A stretch of DNA of 42,500 bases, taken from Symbiodinium natans. Its lineage: Eukaryota; Sar; Dinophyceae; Suessiales; Symbiodiniaceae. Positions 18,201-27,200 of the stretch are shown here, piece by piece. The DNA is taken from assembly GCA_905221605.1 (NCBI GenBank), contig CAJNDS010001079.1:437501-480000 (forward strand), given 5' to 3'. Positions within the stretch are counted from its first letter, which is position 1; each line of letters opens with the position of its first letter. Made by a program: the position numbers and the translations under genes. The notes beneath the pieces are model-generated. The model had not been told where the DNA came from, made no database searches, and saw only the letters and a list, made by a program, of their open reading frames with translations.

Positions 18201-21200
18201 TTTAGGGTTTAGGGTTTAGGGTTTAGGGTTTAGGGTTTAGGGGAGGGTTAGGGTTTAGGGTTTATAGGTTTTTAGGGTTTAGGGTTTAGGGTTTAGGGTT
18301 TAGGGTTAGGGTTTAGGGTTTAGGGTTTAGGGTTTAGGGTTTAGGGTTTAGGGTTTAGGGTTTAGGGTTTAGGGTTTAGGGTTTAGGGTTTAGGGTTGCC
18401 CGCATGGCGTCCGGCAATCTTCTTCCCAAACCCCTTTCACCCCTTGAGCCCTTGAACGAGCCCGAAGCCGGAAGCCGAGGTCCCTGAATCCCGAAGACCC
18501 CAAATTAGCAACCCCATGGCACAACAACGCAGACCCCCCAAAACCCAAACACAGCAAAAAAATCGGCCTCAACCCTGAACCCTAAACCCTCTAATTAAAG
18601 GCTAAACCCTCTAAACCCTAAACCCTAAACCCCCAAAACTCCAACCACAAGCCCAAAGTCCGACCCTAAACCCTAAACCTTAAACCCTAAACCCCAAACC
18701 CCAAACCCTAAACCCCAAACCCCAAACCCTAAACCCTAAACCCTAAACCCTAAACCCTAAACCCTAAACCCTAAACCCTAAACCCTAGACCCTAGACCCT
18801 AGACCCTAAACCCTAAACCCTAAACCCTTCCATTCTTGGATCCAAGAGGCTTGAAGACCAAAGGCATCTCCTTGAGGTGGCCCAGCTTCCTGCAGCTTGT
18901 GGTTACGGGTTTAGGGTTTAGGGTTTAGGGTTTAGGGTTTAGGGTTTAGGGTTTAGGGTTTAGGGTTTAGGGTTTAGGGTTTAGGGTTTAGGGTTTAGGG
19001 CTCAGGTCCTCGGAGGGTTGCAGCTGCAAAGGCTTTCAGGAAGTTTCCCAAAGGTTTGACAAGGAACAATCCTCAGGTCCCTGTATTGGGGGGGGGGGGG
19101 GCTGATCTAGGGCCCTTTCTGGGCCCTCTATGGCCTGTCTTACAACCCTCAACCCTCAACCCTAAACCCTAAGCCCTAAGCCCTAAGCCCTAAACCCTAA
19201 ACCCTAAACCCTAACCCAAAACCCTAAACCCTAAACCCTAAACCCCAGCCCTACACTTTAAACACCCTTCATTCCTAGGCCCCAACGAAGCCTCGCGACA
19301 ATCCCCGGAGAGGCATTCTCTAAAGGGGGGGGTGGTTGCTAGACTTGCGGCAGCTGATATTTATTAAGGTTCACGGTTTAGGGTTTAGGGTTTAGGGTTT
19401 GGGGTTTGGGGTTTAGGGCTTGGGGTTTAGGGTTTAGGGTTTTAGGATTTGGGGTTGGGGTCTTAGGGGGGAGAAGGCCTCAACCCCGCATGAGCCCCAA
19501 ACTGCCCGGGGTGCAGCGAAGCTGCCAAGGTGACTCCGTCATATTGTATAGACCATCGAGGAGCTCCTTGCAAGGGTTTAGGGTTTAGGGTTTAGGGTTT
19601 AGGGTTTTGGGTTTTGGGTTTAAGGTTTTTTGGTTTAGGGTTTAGGGTGTAGGGCCTGGAGCTTAGGGTTGAAAGGTTCAAGGGATTCCAACGCGACGAG
19701 AGCTTCGCATTTGGCCAACCCAGACGTTCAAAGCGACGACAGCTTCCACCACGGCGAGCGCGAACACGCCCGTGCCTAGGCGAGAGTGCAGCTTAAATCC
19801 GAAATGCGAGCAACCCTCGAGAAGAACGCAGGGTCCCTGGCCGCGTGCGGCATGGCAACATCCACCTACCCCCTTACTCTGGATGGATTGAAAACCGTCG
19901 TGAGGACGTACTGTAGGGGCCTGAAGAATTAGAATAGGGTTTTGGGGTGATTTTAGTACAACTATATGGGTGGTTGTCAAAGTTATGGTCCCTTTTTGGA
20001 TCCCTTTCAGAATGCGGCACCTAATATTTAGGGTACCCCAAAAAGGGACCACAATTTTGACAGCCACCCATATAGGGTTTAAGGTTGAGGGTTTACCGTT
20101 CAGGCTTTAGGGTTTAGGATACTTATGGGCTGTATCAGGTTTTCAGGACAGAGGCCGGTGGCCTCTTTATCTGTTACCCTTATACCTTAATATAGCCCCT
20201 AGGTGCCCATATAATGAACCCAAGGGCATACTACTAGTAATCATTCCGACCCCTCCAGAGCTGCAGCCCGTCCTCGGCGAGATCATCCGGATGGCCTGGG
20301 CACTTCAAATCGCCCGAGAAATCCTAAATACTGAACCCTAAACCCCAAACCCCAAACCCTAAACCCTAAACCCTAAACCCTAAACCCAAATCCACAGCAG
20401 AAACCAAGAAGTTTAGGGTTGTGGCTTGGGATGTTCCACCTTTTTCTCGCAGTGCTTGATAGGGATTATAGAAACCCCTATTCAGGACTGTTACTCAGTA
20501 TAAGGGGGAACATCCCAAAATATAGGGTGTGGCGTTTAGGGTTTGGGGTTTGGGGCTTGAAAGGCATGAAAGGGTTCATTCAAGGCGATAGCGTCAGTTC
20601 TTTGACTTATGCTCATCTTGTGCGTGAGTGGGTGTCGACTGCAATTCACCCTAAACATCCCTACACCCTAAACCATCCCCCCAAACCCTAAACCCTAAAC
20701 ATCCCTAAACATCCCTAAACATCCTAAGCCCTAAATGGAGTGGAGTGGAGTGGAGGAAAGGGGAGTGGAGTGGAGTGGAGAATTGACCCAGGCACGCGCC
20801 TGGCCTAACAAAAGGGCAGCACCTCCGACCGAAGCCAAAGAATGCCAACCCACAGGAACGGATACGGAATGAATTGAGGATTTTCTTCTTTAACCTGGGA
20901 TTCTCGTGGTTTCGGTTTCTCTGCGTTTCACTTAGGCTTCGTGCACATTCTAAATCGCGAACGAGGACCCTCTCATTGTTTGCGCACGGCCGTGTCGCTC
21001 TCGCCTAGGCTTCGTGCACAGTCTAAATCGCGAACGACGACCCTCTCGTTGTTTCCGCACGGCCCTGTCACTCTCGCCCAGCGCATTCCAAATCGTGAAC
21101 GACGTTTCGTGAGTCGGCCGGACGCCCATCTCGTGTGCACCCCGCAGGCAGTGTGCCTCCCGTCCCGTGTTCCTCCAGTCCGTGCCCGTCCCGCGGAGTC

Positions 21201-24200
21201 CCGCCGCTCTCCCGTGAGATCCCGCCGCCAAAGCCCCCATATGTGTCCCTCCTGCCCGTGCCGTGGGTCCATGCGTTGTGTATCCCTCCCTCCCCCCCGC
21301 CCGTCCGAGTCCCCGTCCCGCCCCGTCGCGTGGGTCCCGCCGTCAAAGCTCGCACCCCCCCGTCCCGTGCCTCCGTGAGTCCCGCACACGTCCGTTGCAT
21401 TGTCTCTCCGGTCCCGCCTCACGTCCTGTCCCTGCTTCGTGGCCCGCATTGTCCCTCCCGTCGCGTCCCGTTCCGTAAAGCCCGCTGCCAAAGCTCGCAC
21501 AACAAAACTGTCTTAACATCCCCTTGGTTCCGGTCATAAGTCCTAAACCTTTAGTTCCCTTTGAGTCCTAAACCCTAAACCCTAAACGCAAAACCCTAAA
21601 CCCTAAACCCTAAACCCTAAAACCTATAAACCCTAAACCCTAAACCCAAAACCCAAAACCCTAAACCCTATAAACCCTAAACCCTAAACCCAAAACCCTC
21701 TAAACCCTGAAATGCCCGCCGCGCGACCTGGAAGGCTCCGCCTTGGCGTGTCCATCTTCGTAAGGATCCTGGTTGGCATTTAGGTTTAGGGTTTAGGGTT
21801 TAGGGTTTAGGGTTTAGGGTTTAGGGTTTAGGGTTTAGGGTTTAGGGTTTGGGGTTTAGGGTTTAGGGTTTAGGGTTTTAGGGTTTAAGGTTTAGGGTTT
21901 AGGGTTTAGGGTTCAGGGTTTAGGGTTTAGGGTTTAGGGCTTAGGGTTTAGGGTGGGGGTTTCCGGGCTTCCTTCATTCACAAAGGGTGCGTGGGTCTTG
22001 GGTTTAGGGTTTAGGGTTTAGGGTTTCGAGTTTCGGTATTAAGGGTGAGGGTATGGGGTTTGGGGATCGTGTTGGCAGGGAGAAAGCACTCTCCTCGCCC
22101 TAATTAGAAAGAAAACCGCCAACCCCACGAGATCAAGGACATTCTCTAACAATATTCTTCCTGCTTACAATAACGGAGCATTTCATGTTCAAAGGCCGGG
22201 GCGCCGAAACCCTAAACACTAAACTCACTGGGTTTAGGGTCTAGGGGTTTCGGGGTTCAGGGTTTAGGGTTTAGGGTTTAGGGGTTCAAAGGTTTAGGGT
22301 TTAGGGTTTTGGGTTTAGGGGTTCAAGGGTTTAGGGTTTAGGGTTTAAGGGTTCAAGGGTTTAGGGTTTAGGGTTTAGGGGGGGGTTTGAAGACCAGCCC
22401 AGGGGTCACGGACAGCGACACCCCAGCATCCGCCAGCCACTTGATGCCTGCGCGGGTAGCTGCTTGGCTGTTGCGGCTACCTTGAAAGCCAAGTCAGGCG
22501 CGTGGCTGTTTTGAGACGACTTGGCTTTCTTGTTTTGGCTGAAACCCTGAACCGTACACCCCACAACCCCACACCCTAACCCCTACACCCTAAACCCTAA
22601 ACCCTAAACCCTCAACCCACACCCGAAACTCTAAACCCTACACCTTGAACCACTCCATCGGGATGAGCTAAAGCGCGATTCTGGCGACGGCAGACTGGCG
22701 CGTTAGTAGTTGGGGTTAGGGTTTAGGGTTTAGGGTTTAGGGTTTAGGGTTTAGGGTTTAGGGTTTAGGGTTTGGGGTTTAGGGTTTAGGGTTTATAGGG
22801 TTTATAGGGTTTAGGGTTTAAAGGGTTTAAGGTTTATAGGGTTTATAGGGTTTAGGGGATCAGGGTTTGGGGCTTAGGCGTCGTGGGAGGCTGGAAAACT
22901 GCAAGAGACCCGGCACAGGCCGCGAGATGCCCTCTCAGGCCAGGCGATTAGAGCTTTAAGGGCGTTTGGGGTTTTAAGGGGTGTTTAGGGTTTTTGGGGT
23001 TTTTGGGGTGTTTAGGGTTGTTGGGTCTTAAGGGGTGTTTAGGGTTTTGGGTTTTTTGGGGGTTTTGGGGGTGTTTAGGGTTGTTGGCGCTTTTAGGCTG
23101 TTCAGGGTATAGGGAGGGGTTTGGGGTCCTTAGGGTCTGAGCACGACACAACTCCGAGCCTTGCAAGTCAAATAGCTGGAGGTGGTGCGAGCCGTCCACA
23201 AGGTAAAACAGCTCCACCAGAGTCCTACAGCGGCTTTAGTCTTGTAACCCCTCTTCCTATTGCTAGCCATGATCCTTCAGGCACTTGGAGGTTCATGGGT
23301 CGTTATAACTGGGCATAAGCCTGTGATTGAAGCCATGTAAGTCTAGCGGAGCTTTGCAGCTTCCTACTTTCTTAGACGCTTTAGGCTGGCGGCATCAGGG
23401 CTTCCTGGTGTTTAGGGTCCTAAGGCCTGCTGCTTGATCTAAGCCTTTGGAGCTTCTCTTCCCCAAATGCTCTTTGCGTAAAACATATGCTGTGGTTGTG
23501 GTGCCTTGTTGTGGTTCCGCTGGTTGTGGCTGTGGTTTATGGTTGCGGTGGGGCGTGGTTGTGGTGGTGGTGTTAGTTTGTTAGCTTGTCTCTTTGTTGG
23601 TTTGCTACTTTGTTGTTCGCTTCCTTTGCGTGTCACGCCGGAGCGACTCACTCGAGCGACCCGTCGATCTTCTACATTCGGGTTCGGGCATAAGGGCATA
23701 GGGTTCAGGGTTTGGGGCTTACGGTTTAGCATTTAGGGTTTGGGGTTTCGGGTTTAGGGTTTAGGGTTTGGGGTGTAGGGCTTAAGGCCTAGGGTTTAGG
23801 GCTTAGGGTTTGGGGGTCTTGGAGCCCTAGAGCGGTTTCGCTCCTACTTGAAGGTTCCTACTTGAAGGTTCATGGATACTTATAAGGTGGGTCTAGGGTT
23901 TAGGGCTACTACTTGAAGGTTGATGGGTAGTTATAAGTAGGGTCTAGGATTTGGGGTTTGGGTTCGGGGTTTAGGGTTCAGGGTTTAGGGCTACTACTGG
24001 AAGGTTCAGGGGTAATTCTAAGTAGGGCTTAGGGTTTAGGCTTTGGGGCTCAGGTTCAGGGTTTAGGGCTTCTACATGAAGGTTCATGGTGAGTGCCTGA
24101 ATTGAGGTTGTAATATAGGTCACCTTACTTACAACCCCTACTTTTATCTACCCATGAACCTTCAAGCAATGGGTCTCCAATACAATACCCAAAAACATCT

Positions 24201-27200
24201 CATCCTGGGCCGAAGCACACTTGACTGCTTGAAGGTTCATAGGTACTTGCAAGCACGATAAGGTTGTAGGTAGGGACCTGCATCCACCCTGCCCGAACCC
24301 ATTGCCAGAACCACGCGCTGAATTCAATTAACATTGCAAATCACTAGGAACCTAATTCAAGTTCATACGAAATGGTTTGGGGCGCAAGCGCGCAAATCCG
24401 ATTTTTTGGTTTTCCTTGGTTTTCGAATTTTACAACTCTGCGAGAATAGAAGCCCCTGTGGTTTTCAAATTACCGAACTTTTAGGCATCTACAATGACTC
24501 GGTCGTAGATCTGGCGCTTCGAAACCCCCAACCCGGAAAACAAAAAAACAACAACGGTTGGAAGAATGCCAGGCGTGCGTCTGCCGGTGTCGCACGTAAG
24601 CCGTGACGATCTTGTCCATCTGCTTCAGCTCCTTGCCCCGACCTGTTTCGGGCTCAGGGGTGTAGAGCTTGCGGATCAGGGGCTAGACCCAAGACTAACC
24701 TACGAATAAGAAGAGTGCCCTTGTTGGCCCCTTAAAAAAAGGAGGATACGGGCCTACTCTGGGTCCTAGGGGGCTAGGGCTTCGACTTTAGGTGGTTCCG
24801 AGCCCCTGAAAATCCCTGAGATCCCTCGGCCCCTTGCACGCCGCGCCTTCTGCGAAGCCGATGCCCGGCATGTCCACCAGGTAGAAGGAGTGCTCACCTG
24901 GGCTTATCATCCTAAACCCTAAACCCTGCAGCTTGCTGGCTTTGGGGCTTCGGGATTTAGGGTTTAGGGTGTAGGGTGTAGGGTGTAGGGTTGGGGCTGT
25001 CTGGGGCTTGGGGCTCAGGAATTGTATCCGATGCTTCCAACATCAACCCCTCACGGGGGAGCCTCGGATTACCCAGATAGGGCTTCAGGCTTTTGGGGCT
25101 GAAGTTTTGTCACAGGGCCGAGAGACCCTAAACCCCAAACCCTAAAACCCTAAACCCACTTAAGCTCAGGGGCAGAGGAAGTGGTGGATGAGCTTGGTAT
25201 GCCCGGGCTTCTTCGAGATTGTGGACAGCTTCTTCCGGTTGCACCTCGAAGGCAAGGTCGGCTTGCCCCCCTAAACCCAAACCTTAAACCCTAAACCCTA
25301 AATCCTAAACCCTAAACCCTAAACCCTCAACCCTAAACGCACCGAAGGTATAGGTCGGGTTTCAAGAGCCCCCACAAGGTCCCAAACCCTCAATCCTAAG
25401 GCTGCACGGGCTTTCCAAAACAGGAACCCTCTCTCCATCCTCCGGCATTTTAAAACTCAAGACGGCAAGTCTGCCCTCAAGCGCTAAACCCTAAACCCTA
25501 AACCCTAAACCCTAAACCCTAAACCCTAAACCCTAAACTCTAAACCCTGAAGTTCAGGGTTTACGGACTAGGGCTTGGGGTTTCGGGTTTATCCTCGTTG
25601 CAAGCCCAGGCTGCAGGAAGTTGAGCAAAGAAGACTTGCCGACGTTGCTCTGACCGAAGAAGGCTATCTCCTTCTAGGGTTGAGGGCTTAGGGCTTTGGG
25701 TTTAGGGCTTAGTTTTCAGCATCTCAAGTTCAAGCATTCACCAGTCAAGCAGCTTGTCAAGTGACGGAGAAAGACCCACCCGCCCATTCGGTCCCACAAG
25801 AGTAGGAAACATCTAACTTTACATCTCAAACCAGGCTTCCTTTCAAAGCACAAAGCCCAAAGCTCAATCAGCCCTAAACCCCAAAGCCCGGCCCGGTAGC
25901 CCCAGTAGCCCTTCAACCCTAAAGCCAAAGGCCAAGTTCCTAAAGCCCAAGGCCAGTACCCCCTAAACCCGCCCAACGTGCAACAGGCCCTAAACCCTAA
26001 AGCTCAAGGCCAATAAGCCCGAAACCCTAAAGCCCATCATTGCCCTAAACCCTAGTAGGCCCTAAGCCCTAAAGCCCAAGGCTCCATAGGCCCTGCCTAA
26101 ACCCTAAAGCCCAAGGCCCAAAAGGCCCTAAACTCTCATAGGTAGTAGGCCCAAGGCGCCCTAAACCCTAAAGCCCAAGGCCCAATAGCCTTTGCCCACC
26201 AAAGTTTGTGCCTTGCCCACCAAAGTTTTCGCCCTGCCAACCAATTTTTGTGCCTTGCCCGTGCCTTGCCCGTGCCTTGCCCACGAAGGTTTGTGCCTTG
26301 CCCACCAAAGTTTGTGCTTTAAACGGGGCCAGCTTTCGTGGGCAAGGCACAAACCTTCGCAAGGCACAAACCTTCGTGGGCAAGCCACAAACCTTCGTGG
26401 GGAAGCCATGGTGGTCCCTGCCCGCGCCAGGTTTGTGCCTTGCACACGAAGGTTTGTGCCTTACCCACGAACCCAGTAGGGTTTATATATTTGTAGAGAG
26501 AGAGAGAGAGAGAGGAAGAGAGGTCCAGGGTTTAGGGCTTTGGGTTTTGGGCTTGACCCTGCAGCGTTAATCCCTAAACTCTGGGGAGCCTCTTATCGAG
26601 GCAATGAGTGGGTGTCTTGAGGCATTCATGCCGGCAAGGGCTGGCAATTAATTGCGCTCCTGCATTGTCTTCCATAATCCCTCAACCCTAACCCTGGACT
26701 CGAAACGCTGACAGAACTCTGGAGCCCTATACACTGAGCTTCCGAGAGGAGGATGCTATTTCGTTGCTGCGCATGCTGCAGGGCTCAGGATTGGATTTAG
26801 GGTTTGGGGCTTAGGGTTTAGGATTTAGGGTTTTGGTTTTCGAAACCGAAATCCCTATACACATTGGTATTCTAAAGCCCCAGCGCTCCGGCTTCTGGTA
26901 GTCTTCCGGCGGGCACTGGGAGTAGTAGAAGGCGCGAACGGGGTCGCCGATGTCTGAGGCGGTTTAGGCTCTATCTGCACTTCATGTGAGGGCCTGGGAG
27001 GGCACTTCTTGGGGTTTAGGCTTGCGTGGGTTTAGTTGGGTGTAAGAATTGCGGGATATGGGCTGCCCCTATACAACCTTGTAAGGGACTGTACATGGCA
27101 CCTAAACCCCAAAGCGCCACGGAAGCCCCGAAGAAAAGCAGGCGGCAGCCAGGCACTGCGGTGCCCCGAATATCGCGTTCATAGGGGTCCCAAAGAGGAC

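Noticed and set aside
19485-19836. Two exon-like minus-strand segments (ELLDGLYNMTESPWQLRC at 19485-19566; HSRLGTGVFALAVVEAVVAL at 19693-19836) as engB exons
   Set aside because: They are open and protein-like, but in the phase required by engB they hit stops, and EngB needs nothing there. They might belong to another transcript.
20269-20330. Plus-strand exon PVLGEIIRMAWALQIAREIL
   Set aside because: Attractive alone, but the minus-strand reading fits the engB phase chain on both sides.
20941-21539. Arg/Pro-rich ORFs on both strands at 21 kb
   Set aside because: Degenerate GTCCCG repeat and a 72-nt tandem repeat; no splice or codon-bias support.
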